Shown here: one piece after another, positions 25,060 to 41,084 of the stretch | Numbering within the stretch: position 1 is the stretch's first letter | How the letters are laid out: the number at the start of each line of letters is the position of its first letter | Assembly (NCBI GenBank): GCA_037176705.1 | Contig: CM073889.1 | Location: 101,201,890 to 101,265,889, forward strand | DNA from: Molossus alvarezi | Taxonomy: Eukaryota; Chordata; Mammalia; Chiroptera; Molossidae | Direction of reading: 5' to 3' | Length of the DNA stretch: 64,000 bases | The notes under the pieces: generated by a model | Databases searched by the model: none | Told to the model about the DNA's origin: nothing | What the model saw: only the letters and a program-made list of their open reading frames with translations | Translations under genes and position numbers: made by a program

Positions 25060-25760
25060 GAAAGGTGAGGCTCCACCAGAAATCGGGCAGGTGGCGTGGG
25101 GAACGCCACCTCCCTCTGAGTAACCCAGTTCTACATATCATTTTACTGGAGACAAGAGCGGGACAGGCTGAGTGAAAGACAACGACCGAAAAGATAGGCG
25201 AGAATAAGGGTGAATGGTGGTGAAGATAACAGAAGAGCGAAGAAACCGACAATTCAGGCCAAGGAAGAGAATAAACGGACGTAAAGGGGAAGGCAGACGG
25301 AGGCCAGGCGGGTGAGTGGAAGCAGCGGGGGCAGAGATGAAGGGCGAGCGGCAGGGATGCGTTGGAGGGCGAGGTGGATGCGCCGTGAGCGTGCAGGGGG
25401 CCGCGAGGGGCCCAGGGCAGGAGAGCCACGACCGGGCTGGGCTCGGTCAGCGCAGCCCAGCCCGGCCCGGAACCAGAGGAGCAGCCTGACAGCGCCGAGA
25501 TCACAGCCCATCCCCGACTCACATCCCCGGCTGAAAGCTGGAGCCCACCCGACCCCACTCACCGCGACCACCAAGCCCAAGTGGAAATGTCCGCACTTCC
25601 GGAGGGAGGGACCTGCCGCAGCCGAGCCAATGGACACCGCAAAAAGGGCCGGTAAACACGTGCTTGCGTCAGCCTGACGACACACAAGACGTATCGGTGA
25701 CGCCAGGGCGGTGCCCCCGACGCTGCACCCTAAACTCCAAGCCTGCTGGCTGCAGGGCTG
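25060..25760 (-). promoter_or_regulatory. C18orf32: CpG-island promoter and non-coding first exon of C18orf32
   Basis: A GC- and CpG-rich block, unlike its AT-rich surroundings. On the minus strand a donor GTGAGTGGGG begins at 25562, so the leader exon ends at about 25563. Upstream are an ETS-type CTTCCGG core (about 25597, plus-strand reading), a CCAAT (about 25627) and CRE-like tgacg boxes (about 25675-25700), but no TATA. Start site estimated near 25600-25640. The large overlapping ORFs at 24938-25835 on both strands are by-products of high GC. Confidence 0.7.
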
Positions 25761-25959
25761 CGCTCGTCTCCGAATACCAGAGCAAAATTCAAAGCATTGC
25801 TCCAAGAAATAATGCTTGTGCCAGTGGTTCACCACCCTAGGAAAAATTATACTCCACTTGCAGGAGAGGTAGGCTATCCTCTCCTGGCAAAAAGGGTATT
25901 AAATTCAAGAGCAGGGTAAACTAAGTCAACTTTAATTGGAGATTAGTTTAAATGAAACA

Positions 25960-26340
25960 GCTGTACCACCTCACTCCCACCAAAGTAGCTATGTGAATTT
26001 GTGGAGAAAACTGGAACCCTCAGTGATAATGGCTTTGTAAGTGGCATAACCCCTTTGAAGTCGGACTGTTACATGATCTAGCAATTTCACTCTTGGCTTA
26101 TACTCAACACGCCCATACAAAAGCTTATAAAGGTGCACAACAGCACTATTTGTAATAGCTTAAAAAAAAAAAAAGACCCAAATGTTCAACTAATTTAGTA
26201 TATGGATACAAATTATACATCAATAGATACATGGACGGACCCTGAAAACACTAAATCAAAGCTAGTGGCAATGTGCCACATATTTCTTTCATGAGATGTC
26301 AGAACAGGCCTATCTATAGCTTAAGTGGTTCCTAGGGCTG
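25960..26340 (+). mobile_element. old L1 3' UTR fragment
   Basis: Wording such as acatgatctagcaatttcac and tttgtaatagc followed by an A-run and gacccaaatgttcaac is L1 3' end in sense. It lies between C18orf32 and RPL17. Confidence 0.65.
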
Positions 26341-26548
26341 AATGGGAGTGACCACTGCCAAGGTTCCGCTCTATGGCAATTAAAATGCTATAAAATTTCT
26401 TTCGGTGATACTTAATATAAGATCCCCAGCACTGTGGTGAACTGCAGTGTTAAATCAGAACTTCCCCTGTTCTAATTCCATCTTATACAAAATAACAAGA
26501 TATTCAAAACAGTATGTTTATAAACCAAATTAATGGCAGAGGGCACAC

Positions 26549-26771
26549 GTTTTTTTTTTTATCCTCACCCGAGGACACTTTTCCATTTTTGTTCAGCTAA
26601 GAGTGGGAGGGAGAGAAACATCCACATGAAAGGGACACATCGAGTGGCTGCCTCCCGCACTACCCTAATCAGGGGCCCGAACAAATTGCAACCAAGGTAA
26701 GTGGCCTTTGGCCAGAATTGAATCTGCGACTCATTGGTCCATGGGCCGACGCTGGGCCAAACCTGCCAGGG
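26549..26771 (-). mobile_element. Ves SINE type A
   Basis: Poly-T and 3' box present; the head is short near 26750. It sits just past the RPL17 3' end. Confidence 0.88.
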
Positions 26772-26875
26772 CCAGAATAATGTTTTTTAATTCTAATCAG
26801 AAGAAAACTTGATCACTCAAAATATATTTACTACTAATAAACACAACCAACATTCTGCTTTTACTTTCATTAGTC

Positions 26876-26881
26876 TTTATT
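26876..26881 (-). terminator. RPL17: RPL17 poly(A) signal
   Basis: AATAAA on the minus strand, 11 nt past the TAA stop, giving a very short 3' UTR as in other RPL17 genes. Confidence 0.85.
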
Positions 26882-26892
26882 TTATGCTGAAT

Positions 26893-31201
<4,309 letters not shown>

Positions 31202-31300
31202 TTTCAGAGGTCACCTGGAAGGGAGCACGGAGTAATTTTGTCAATACATATTTACACAGTAACTTCTACAGCCCACGTCTGCATTGAAGTGCTAACAGCA

Positions 31301-31367
31301 GCTGCTCAGAGTGTAGTTGTTTTCATGATTAATCCAAAGGTGTCCTAAGAAATGCCATCATCGCAGC
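31301..31367 (-). ncRNA. SNORD58B: C/D box snoRNA SNORD58 (SNORD58B-like)
   Basis: Minus strand: GCTGCGATGATGGCATTTC, guide block TTAGGACACCTTTGG, ATGAAAACAACTAC, then TCTGAGCAGC with D box CTGA. It lies in RPL17 intron 1, about 90 nt before the leader exon, a usual place for intronic C/D snoRNAs. Confidence 0.93.
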
Positions 31368-31639
31368 CATCCTTTTCTCCGACCAGTGCTCCCCCTTTGG
31401 TCTACCAATGACTACAGACACGGTGTTCACCAGCCCTCTCTCTCTCTGGATGGAAATAAGCCTGTTTCAATGCAACACGCAGCGCTCAGGTGGCAGAATT
31501 CAACTACAGCGCTCGACGTGCCCCCTCCCCAGGAACCCCTTTTACTCACACAACTTCATAAGTAATGCCGTCTTTCCACACTTTTGTGCTTTCACCAACG
31601 TTCAACGACAGCTAATTTAAAACACGCCTCTAAAACTAA

Positions 31640-32110
31640 ATAAAACCTCGACTTGACTTTACTCTCCCCCAATTTTCTCTCGTTGAGGCCACAAACACGC
31701 CGCGTACTCAGCCACCACTCACCGCGAGACACTGGACCTCCAGAGTAAGAAGCGGCACCGACCACAGGCTGTCGGTACCCCCAAGACCCCATTCCCGACC
31801 ACTGCGCCCCTTTCCAGGCCGCAAGGGCCGCAGGGCTCCGGGGCGCCAACTCGGGCGCTCCGACACTTTCCCCCGCACAGGGGAACACTGCCTTCACCAA
31901 GAAACCAGTAACTGCAAGAGTTCTCATCCCGGAGGCCTCGAGATTGGCGCCCCCAAGGCCAGGATGGCGCTGATGATCAGAGGATTCGATACTCGGGGAA
32001 AGACACCAAAATGCTACTCACCTCTGGCCGCTTTCGGGAAAAGGAAGAGCGGAGGCTTCTGGGAGATGTCATGAGAACTCAATGTCTCGCGAGATTTTCA
32101 GCCACAGAAA
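31640..32110 (-). promoter_or_regulatory. RPL17: RPL17 CpG-island promoter, 5'-TOP start and first exon
   Basis: CpG-rich from about 31680 to 32095. Minus strand: CTCTTCCTTTTCCCG at 32049-32035 is a 5'-terminal oligopyrimidine tract, as expected for ribosomal protein mRNAs, so transcription should start near 32049. Exon 1 runs 32049-32022 and is followed by GTGAGT. The palindrome TCTCGCGAGA lies at 32085-32094, about 36 bp upstream. Confidence 0.85.
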
Positions 32111-32284
32111 CGAGATTTGAAAAGGGGAGGAGGGAGAAGGAGTAAGGGAGTGTAAAATATATTTTAGAAGACCTTAAAACGAATTGCCTCGTTAGGGACT
32201 GTCTCAAAATTCTCCTTTTTTTGAATCCAGAAATAAAGTTAGGAATTTTTTATATCAATCAATTAAAAACAGTTTTGCAGTTCT
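32111..32284. other. intergenic upstream of RPL17
   Basis: No feature beyond the promoter edge; short A/T-rich sequence. Confidence 0.4.
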
Positions 32285-32575
32285 AGGGCAGGATCACGTA
32301 TTATTACATAGAAATAAAACATGTATTAATTAACATTCGTTAGGTTTGATTATGTGATCATGTATCCCTGAAACTGATTTGTAATTGGACAATTCAGGAG
32401 ACAGTATGGAATGTAATAATGGTAATCTGAAAATTCACAGGATGAGAATATCACCAAGTCACTTGACTTGGGGAGGTGAACACACAATATAATATACAGA
32501 AGAGGTATTATAGGACTGTACACCTGAAACCTATACAATTTTATTAACCAATGTCACCCCGATACTTTTTTTTAA
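32285..32575 (+). mobile_element. L1 3' end fragment
   Basis: atatacagaagaggtattataggac and tgtacacctgaaacctatacaa, then ttaaccaatgtcaccccgat: typical laurasiatherian L1 3' UTR end in sense. Confidence 0.75.
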
Positions 32576-33822
32576 GTATATCACCCAGTCAATTGTACTG
32601 CAACCTGTGTAAACAATGTGCTAACTGAAGGGTCTGGTTCAAGGGTGGAATCTGCATCTGGTGGAGAAAAGCCCTTGGGCATTTTCTGGTGTAGCACCTA
32701 GCTTTAGGTCTTCTACTTCTTGACACGGTCACTCTAGGCAGATTCAAACTCTGGGCGAATGAGACTCTGAACAACATTCCATGAGCTTGATTCCTTGACC
32801 TCAGTCCCAGGTCCCTGTCCTGGACTCCTCTCCCATTGCCAAATGATGGATTCCATGGTCTTTCCTCAGTAATTCCCATCGCTCACATCTTCAACAGCAG
32901 GCTGAGAACTCCCAGATTAGTATCTCCACTCCACATCTCCCCTGAGCTAGCCCCAGATATCAGGACATCTTTCTTGGTGGGTCTTCAAAGCAAATATTTG
33001 AAAACTAAAGTGCCTTAAGCAACTCATCTCCTCCCCCAGTTTATTTTCTGTTGCATAGTAAAAACAATAACAGCCAATGCTTTAAAAAGCTTGCTAAATT
33101 CCAGGCACTGTTTCAGTGCTTTTCAGTGAGATGCATTTCCTTCATTAATCCTTAGGACAACTGTAGAAAGAGATATTACTGTTGTTTCCATTTTATAAAT
33201 GATGAAGTTGAGGCACAGAGAAGAAATTAAGGGACTTCCCCCAAAGTCCCATAGCTCAAAGGTGACATCTGGAAGCAAGACAAGCCCCAGTGACCAACTT
33301 TGTCATCACCAGGCATTACTGTTTCTCTCTTGCCTTGGCCAGTGGCTTCTCTATATAAGTTCTCAAATCAGAAAGCTATAAAATAATTTCTTTTTTTCTT
33401 GTCTTGGCACACATAAGTACTTAAAATCTAGATTACTGCTAGAGTCTTTTAAGTGGTTTTCTGGCCTTTATTTTTGCAAATCTAATATATCCTTCATATT
33501 AATGACAGAATCATTTTGCTAAAACAGCTGCTAAAATGATCATGTCGTTTTTCAGGTTCTATTTTTTCTCTCTCTCTGTGATTCCTGTTCCAAATTTGTG
33601 GGTATGACTTAAGAGCCCCCTATGATCTCTATGCCATCCTCATTCCGTATCCTTTCTTTCTCCTTTGCCTATACACTTCAACCCTATTCTCTCTGATATT
33701 AGAGAGATCAAGCCTATAGTTAAAAGGTAGACCTGGTGCCACATTTGATTTTGTATCAGTATTGGATTAGACTAGAAGGATTAAAACCTTTTGAGATTAT
33801 TTCCTTTGAGATGAATAGTTTA
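32576..33822. other. intergenic with a MIR-like fragment
   Basis: About 33060-33300 matches MIR wording (gatgaagttgaggcacagag). The remainder has no recognisable gene or element. Confidence 0.45.
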
Positions 33823-33928
33823 GCTCTGGCCGGTTTGGCTCAGTGGTTGGAGCGCAGGTCTGCGGACCAGAGAGTCCCGGGTTTGGTGCCTGCTAGGGGC
33901 ACGTACCAAAAGAAAAAAAAAAAAGAAA
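33823..33928 (+). mobile_element. short Ves SINE (head plus A-tail)
   Basis: Head through ggggcacgtacc, then aaaagaaaaaaaaaaaagaaa. TSD gagatgaatagttta / gaaatgaatggttta at 33808-33822 and 33929-33943 proves it is a complete insertion, not a degraded long copy. Confidence 0.9.
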
Positions 33929-33943
33929 GAAATGAATGGTTTA

Positions 33944-34592
33944 TCTTTTAGAGCCTCAGTGATTTTGCTATAAAATTTCAATAAGCTCTTTAAATTTTAT
34001 TTGATATATATTTTCTTCAATCTGTTGTTTGTAAATTTAAATTTTTAATTATATTATATTTATTGTGCAGAAATCTTTATTAAAACAATGGAGAACTACA
34101 AATAGGTTTAAGTCTTAACAATCAATTTATTTGTTCATTTATCCATTCAATGAATATTTACTGAACACTTATATGCCTGCCATTATGCTAGATACTGAGC
34201 TATAATAGGTACTAGGAGAATCCCTAACCTTAAGGAACCTACAGTCTTGGGGTGAGGGTAGGTAGGGATGGAAGGATAGCTAACTGGGAGCGGAACAATC
34301 AATTAGAATACATTGTGAAACTGCTAAACTATGGTGAGCATTGAGGACCTTATTAATAGCACTTAGTGTGGGAACTGAGTAGAGGACATGGCAGCTGTAC
34401 CATGAATGACCAGAAGTAGCTGGCCACAGCAGTAAGCACAGCAGTGAGAAGGAAATGATTGCTATTTGAGCCGGAAAGTTCTGTTATGGGAGTTGCAGAT
34501 GTTTGGGTCACTGTTGGGTGAGACTGGGTAGAGATAAGGGGGAGAGGTGAATCTGATCTTGAAGGATCTTATTTGTTTACAAAGAAGTTTTT
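33944..34592. other. intergenic with an L2-like fragment
   Basis: About 34125-34260 (catttatccattcaatgaat...) resembles an L2 3' end. No gene. Confidence 0.4.
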
Positions 34593-34626
34593 GTTTAAAA
34601 AAAATTTTTTTTTTCTATATTGATAT

Positions 34627-34668
<42 letters not shown>

Positions 34669-34673
34669 GGAAA

Positions 34674-34714
<41 letters not shown>

Positions 34715-34884
34715 GGAAAAGGGAGAGAGAGAGAGAAACATCGATGAAACAGAACATCGATTGGCCTCCTCCTGCATGCCCCCCACTGGGCCCACAACCT
34801 GGGCATGTGCCCTGACCAAGAATTCAACTGGCGACCTCTTGGTACATGGGTTGACGCTCAACCACTAGGCCACATCGGCTGGGC
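34593..34884 (-). mobile_element. Ves SINE type B with expanded (GA)n
   Basis: TSD tacaaagaagtttt on both sides. The middle GA tract has grown to two long (GA)n runs at about 34628-34735, making the copy some 90 bp longer than its relatives. Confidence 0.93.
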
Positions 34885-35000
34885 ATACAAAGAAGTTTTA
34901 ATTTGTCCTAAAGTCAATGAGGAACTTTTAAAAGCATTTTAAATCCTTGGAGGATGGTTGAAATGACTTGATAAGTTTCACTTTTAAAAGGCTCACTCTG

Positions 35001-35335
<335 letters not shown>

Positions 35336-35344
35336 CTCACTCTG

Positions 35345-36178
35345 CAGGGAGACATTTGGGATACCACAGGGGCAACACCAGAGGCTGGCAAAAGATAGTG
35401 GTAGCCTGAGCTGATCTGATTCTGTTTTTGTTTTGTTCTGTTTTTTGCAAAGAGAATGGAGAGTAGTGGATGCATTGAAGAGATTTTAGTAAAAGTCAGA
35501 GGCTTTTGTGATTGTAAGCTGTAAAAGTTGGTAGCTTTGCAGCCTTGCTAACACTTTTTGGATGTCTCTTCCCTGATTATGTTGCCAGCATCTCCTCATT
35601 GAGTTTATAGCACAGTCTTCTGCCTCTTAGTATTTAGCAAAGGAAAACCCGCTTTATGGACGACACCCCGCAGAGGCATTTTGTATTGGATTGAAAGGAG
35701 AAGCATGAATCTCTAGTAGGAAGAATTTCATTCATAAGCAGTTGGGAAAGGGTTTTGAGGAGCGGTGGGGTTTGGAGATGGGCCAGAAGAGGGTCTTTCC
35801 TGCCAACCTCAGAAGACATCAGTGTTTGAACAGAAGAAAGTCATTTGAATAATAGCAGGGTGCATTTTGCTTTGCCAAAAGTGTTTTATTTATATGTTTG
35901 TAAGTTTCTCCTTTTTCTTTTATGATTTTTTTGTTGTTGTTAGAAAGGGCTTCTCAACTCTGATAATTTTCTAAATTCTATTTTAATTTGGGGGGCTATT
36001 TTATGGTTTTATTTTTCATGTTAAAATATGCTACCCATTCACTGTAAAAGCCTGAGATGTGAATCCAACTTTATCTTTTTCTCATAGCTACCCGAATGTC
36101 ACAATTATTCAATAGTCTTTGTTTTTCCTATAGATTTAAAATGCCATCTCTATCTTTTGTGAATAAGAGATTATTTTA
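35345..36178. other. intergenic, nothing recognised
   Basis: AT-rich, no feature identified. Confidence 0.4.
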
Positions 36179-36436
36179 GCCCTGGTCGGTTTTGCTTAGC
36201 AGCTAGAGTGTTGGCCTGCGGACCAGAGAGTCCCGGGTTCAATTCCAGCCAAGGGCACGTACCTCAGTTGCAGTTTGTCCCCGGCCCTGGTTGGGGTCAT
36301 ATGGGTGGCAACCAGTTAATGTGTGTCTCTCACATCGATGTTTCTCTCTCCCTCTCTGTCTCCCTCCCACTCTGTCTGAAGATAAATGTAAAAATATCCC
36401 AAGGATTAAAATACATAAATAAATAAATAAATAAAA
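36179..36436 (+). mobile_element. Ves SINE type A
   Basis: gccctggtcggttttgcttag head. The tail ends in (AAAT)n. Confidence 0.9.
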
Positions 36437-36444
36437 AATTGTGG

Positions 36445-36660
36445 GCCCAGCTGATGTGGCTCCATGGTTGAGCATCGACCCATGCACCAAGAGGTCGCCA
36501 GTTCGATTCCCAGTCAGGGCACATGCCCAGGTTGCGGGTCAGACCCCCTGTGGGGGGCATGCAGGAGGCGGCCAATCGATGTTCTCTCTCATTGATATTT
36601 TTTCTCTCTCTCTCCCTACCCCTTCCTCTTCTTCTCTGTCTAAAATCAATAAAAAATAAA
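36445..36660 (+). mobile_element. Ves SINE type B
   Basis: gcccagctgatgtggctcc head, gcaccaagaggtcgcc, ends ctaaaatcaataaaaaata. Directly follows a type A copy. Confidence 0.9.
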
Positions 36661-36799
36661 TATTAGAAAATGAGAAAAGAGCTGAGTCCTTGAAAAGGAG
36701 AGAAGAGCAGAGACACTGGAGCCCGACATCCTAGTTTCGGTCTCATTTCTACTCTCCTTCTCAAGGACGGCTACCTCCTGGTGTCGGCCCTGGAGAAAT

Positions 36800-36960
36800 T
36801 GTTACCTGTGCTTCAGCTTCTTTATCTTTAGCTTTTCTTATATGTAAAATGGGAACAACAGTAATCCGCCACATAGAGTTGTTACGAGGAATAAATAATT
36901 TAGAGAGCACTTAGAATGGTGCCTGGTACTCAGAAAGAGCTATATAAGTACCTTTTACAG
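36800..36960 (+). mobile_element. MIR-like fragment
   Basis: tgtaaaatgggaacaacagtaa and gcacttagaatggtgcctgg are MIR core and 3' wording. Confidence 0.55.
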
Positions 36961-37057
36961 TAGAAAAATCATTAACTATGTTTCAGAGAAGAATTTCCTA
37001 CATTAACAGCAAGGCGTGTTATGGATTTCTTTAAAAAAAAAAAAAAAAAGCTTTTCA

Positions 37058-37502
37058 GCCCTGGATTAGTAGCTTAGTTGGTTAGAGAGACTTCCTGATA
37101 TGCCAAGGTTGTGGGTTCTGTCCCTGGTCAGGGCACATACAAGAATCAACCAATGGTCCTGGCTGGTTTGGATCAGCAGTTATAGAATTGGCCTGCAGAC
37201 CAAAGGGTCACAGATTCGATTCCTTGTCAAGGGCATGTACCTGGGTTGCAGGTTCGATCCCCATGCTGGTCAGGGTCCTGTGGAAGGCAACTAATTGATG
37301 AGTCTCTCACATGAATGTTTCTCTCTCTCCCTCCCATTCTATCTAAAAATCAATGAAAAAATATAAGGATTAACAACAACAAAGTAATAGTAATAAAGAA
37401 TCAATCAATGAATGCATAAATAAGTGGAACAAAAAAAATCGATGCTTCTTTCCTTCTCCCTCTCTCTCTCTCAATTTAATAAATTAAAAAAAAAAAAAAA
37501 AA
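37058..37502 (+). mobile_element. Ves-like SINE type C, split by a type A copy
   Basis: Head ccctggattagtagcttag with cctgatatgccaaggttg; the continuation after the guest (aatgcataaataagtgg... and a CT-rich end with A-tail) closes the element. aagctttca flanks both ends. Confidence 0.85.
37156..37396 (+). mobile_element. Ves SINE type A nested in a type C SINE
   Basis: TSD agaatcaaccaatg (37142-37155) / agaatcaatcaatg (37397-37410) consists of host SINE sequence. Confidence 0.92.
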
Positions 37503-37683
37503 AGCTTTCATAGCATTTCAGCACATCTAAAATCCGTTGCAAAGTTATTGATATTTTTGGTGCTTTTCCAGCAGTGGTGTTAGCATCCCATCTTAGTGGA
37601 GGATACTATTTTAGGATATAGAAAATACTGTTACAGTCAAAACAGTGAGCAGCACAATAGTTACTAAAATAAATCACTTAGGT

Positions 37684-37907
37684 CAGTGGTTCTCAACCTT
37701 CCTAATGCCGAGACCCTTTAATACAGTTCCTCATGTTGTATGTGGGTGTATCTGCATGTGGACGGACCCACCTGGAGATGGATAGAGGAGCGGCATCTTG
37801 GTTCCTAAGACCATCGGAAATAAGTGTTTTCCAATGGTCTTAGGTGACCCCTGTGAAAGGGTCATTTGACCCTAAAGGAGTTGCGACCCACAGGTTGAGA
37901 ACCACTG
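37684..37907 (+). mobile_element. SPIN-like non-autonomous hAT element, copy 2
   Basis: 224 bp; ends cagtggttctcaacc / ggttgagaaccactg are perfect 15-bp inverted repeats. TSD acttaggt at 37676-37683 and 37908-37915 is exact and 8 bp long. Structure equals copy 1 at 9282-9506 apart from scattered substitutions, many of them transitions. No ORF for a transposase. Confidence 0.9.
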
Positions 37908-37997
37908 ACTTAGGTGATCATAAAGCAGTCACCCATAAAAGTGTGATTGTATTTATAATATTTCTTTTATATAAAAGACAAAAATGAATCTTTTCTT

Positions 37998-38187
37998 TTT
38001 GTTTACTTTTTCCTTTTCTTTATCGAGTTTTAGAGAGAGAAGAGGGAGAGGGAGAAACATCAATTGGATTGGCTGCCTCCTCCATGCCCCCAACTGGGCA
38101 ACCAGGACATGTGCCCTGATAGGGAATCGAACCAGCAACCTCTTGGTGCATGGGTTGCCGCTCAACCACTGAGCCACACCAGCCAGC
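37998..38187 (-). mobile_element. Ves SINE type B
   Basis: ttctttatcgagttttagagag end, head ccacaccagccagc. Confidence 0.88.
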
Positions 38188-39263
38188 AAAGAAAACTCCT
38201 CAGCTTTTCTGTAGGAAGTCAGGATAGTGGTTGCCCTTAGAGGGGGCTGCCCCAGGAGAAGGTGTGACCTTGGACGAGGCTGTTTTTTCAGCCAATCCTC
38301 AGTGAGAATTGACAGCTAAGGACTGACAGCTCTCCTAACAGTTGGAGATTAAGTCCTTCCTTCCTGAAGAGGGATCTAGGAGGCATAGCCCAGTGTTTAC
38401 CATTGTTTGAATTATGGTTTCATTTTACAGAAAAGAAAACCAAGGTTCAAAGGGACAGGGTGAGGATTTGAACCTAGATTTGCCCTCAGTGTCCTTGCGT
38501 TAGTTCTGCACTTTCCTGCCTTCCTGACTGCTTACCAGTGACCTCCCTGTTTCCTGGTGACCCTGGGCTCATTATGGCTAGCCTCCCTTCCCCGTTCTGC
38601 CTTGCGGTCAGCCGGTCTCTTGACTGGCTCTGAAGCTTCACTCCAGCCTTTGAAGTGCTCCCCAGGGCCTGGCACACAGTCCTGCTTTCTCAGCCCACTG
38701 CTGCCTGCTCTCATCAAGTGGACTTAATGAAATCAGAGTGAGGAGGATTATTCTGGCCACGAGGTGTGGGTGAGGCCAGGAATCTGGGATTGGATTGTGG
38801 CAGAGCACCAGAAAAAGTAGAGATACTGAGGCATGAGTCAAAGAGAGTTTAGCAAGGGTAAAGAAGGTGGGAATGGAGACCTGAGACCTTCCGTTGGATT
38901 CTCCCTAATGGTGACCCTGGGCCTTCATTTGCTATGTAGATCTCCAAGGAGCAGCAGGAAGCACCAAATCCTTAGCCTTGCAAAGTGGTAGCCATTCTCC
39001 TGACAAAGAGAGATGTCAACTGGGCCCCGCAGGAGTCAGGCAGTTTGTCCAAGCAACTGTTTTATTTGAGAAGAGGTTTGTCTACCTGACTGTCCCATCA
39101 GTTGGCCGATTTGGATTAGTCTCGTCATCTTCTCAGGAAGAAATGTCTTTGGGGATTTTCTGATGAGTGAATATTCAATGTCTGTCTTTTAGCATTGTCA
39201 TCCATCCTCCTGCCCCCTCGTGTCAATCTTTTCAGAGGGAGGGCTCTGGGCCTCCAGGAGCGC

Positions 39264-39303
<40 letters not shown>

Positions 39304-39551
39304 TGTCTTAATCCCCTGATGGAGATTTACTGGGCTCTCCTGGGTCTGAGCTTCCCATACAATGCTGTTTGAGCTTCACTTAGAAGAGGGGAATGCTTTT
39401 CACGACAAGGAAAATGTAATCTCTTACTTAGGGGGTTGGAGTCCTTTGCTTTGCCCCTCGGAACAGTGTGCTGCCGCCCTCTGCCCCTTGCTGCCTGGTC
39501 TGTCTTTGCAGCACGGCCCAGAGCTAGCATGGGGTGGAGGGGATCACAAAG
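38188..39551. other. intergenic with MIR-like fragment and (GT)n
   Basis: About 38400-38530 has MIR wording. (GT)n lies at 39266-39302. ORFs here overlap on opposite strands and show no family. Confidence 0.45.
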
Positions 39552-39714
39552 CAGGGGTGGGGAACCTATTTTTCTGCCAAGGGCCATTTTGATATTTATA
39601 ACATCATTCGCAGGCCATACGAAATTGTCAACTTAAAAATTAGCCTGCTATATTTAGCCGGGTGTGTGATGTTAGCTGGCATTGATTTCGAGGGCTTGAT
39701 GTTCCCCACCCCTG
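39552..39714. mobile_element. hAT-like MITE
   Basis: Ends caggggtggggaac and gttccccacccctg are perfect 14-bp inverted repeats. The CAGGGG-type end and 163-bp size suggest a hAT-derived MITE. I do not see a matching 8-bp TSD (tcacaaag versus atggcatc), so the superfamily is inferred. Confidence 0.7.
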
Positions 39715-39767
39715 ATGGCATCTGGTAACTAGGGTGGAATTCTATTACTTCCCAGCTGGGTGTCTTA

Positions 39768-40023
39768 TTTTTTTGTTGTTGTTGTTGTTAATCTCCACCC
39801 AAGAATATTTTTCCATTGATTTTTTTAGATAGTGTGGAAAGGAGGAAGGGAGGGAGGGAGACAGAGACAGAGACAGAGACATCGGTGCGAGAGAGACACA
39901 TCGATTGGTTGCCTCCCCACATGATCCCAACCAGGGTCAGGGATCGAACCTGCAACCCAGGTACGTGCCCTTGACCGGGAATTGGACCTGTGCATCGTTC
40001 TAACTGAGCCAAACTGCCCAGGG
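39768..40023 (-). mobile_element. Ves SINE type A
   Basis: TSD cccagctgggtgtctta / cccagctaggtgtctca. The tail is (GTT)n-like on the plus strand. Confidence 0.92.
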
Positions 40024-40755
40024 CCCAGCTAGGTGTCTCAGTGAAAGTTAATCAGTTTTTCTAAACTTTACTCCTTTATTTGTAAAAGGACGTTAACAAT
40101 ACCAACTGTACCAGGTTGCTAAAAAGTTACCAGAGAAAGTTAAAAAAATACAACAAAATAGATATTCAGTCAATATTGGTTCATTTCTCCCTTCTCCCTC
40201 CTTCTCCTTAGAATTATTTATGGACATCATCTAATCTGATTCTTTTCTCAAAGCAGCAATCTCCTCCACGAAGTTCTGCACTGGTTACCCTCTGGGAGTC
40301 TCCTCCAGATCCATTCTCTGGCATCTGTGCTCTGCTCTGAGCCGGCGAGGCTGGCCTACTGACCGCCACCCCGGCCTTCCTGTCCTCTGACTTCCGGTTG
40401 GGTGTGCCAACAGTGAGCATGAACAGGAATTGGAGGTCGTGGGGAGAGGTTGCTCCCTTGCTGTCTTGGCACCATCCAGATTGCCTCGCTTCCCACGCTT
40501 GGAGCTCTCTAGGCTCCAGTACAGTATCTGCCTGACCCCAGTCCTGGGTGTGGAAGTGTCTTTTGTTGCTGCTGGTCTCTGGGTGCCTCCGTGGCCCTTG
40601 TTAGTTCCCTTACTTTTGTCCACATCTCTTGAGTCCCTTAAAGCCTCTTCTGGTGAACTTTCTGCATGAAATTGTTTCCTGCTGGTATCCAAGCAGAAGG
40701 TAACTACTCTCTATTTGAATACTTCCAGGGACCGGAGCTCATTATATAGATATTT
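40024..40755. other. intergenic, nothing recognised
   Basis: Mutually antisense ORFs at 40285-40692 and 40430-40669 show no family features. Confidence 0.4.
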
Positions 40756-40998
40756 TTAATCCTCACTCCAGGTATTTTTCTATTTAAATTCAGATAGAGT
40801 GGGAGGGAGGGAAAGAGGGGGAGAGAGAGAGAGAAACATCAACGTGAGAGGGACACATCGACCCATTGCCTCCTGTGCCACCCTGACCAGACCCAGGGAC
40901 CAATGGCAACCGAGGTACACACCCTTGACCAGAATCGAACCCGCGACTCATTGGTCCGTGGGCCAACGCTCTAACTGCTGAGCCAAACCAGCCAGGGT
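40756..40998 (-). mobile_element. Ves SINE type A
   Basis: 3' box aatcctcactcca next to the target; head ccagccaggg. Confidence 0.9.
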
Positions 40999-41084
40999 TC
41001 AATATTTTTACCTTTTTCAGTCCTATATTTAAAGTAATGATGTACTCGAGAATGGAACTAGTATTTAGGGTGCATCTCTTGTAT

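Noticed and set aside
24938..25835. Overlapping ORFs of 206, 193 and 121 residues
   Set aside because: They overlap on opposite strands in a CpG island, where stop codons are rare. They cover the C18orf32 leader exon and promoter and show no domain.
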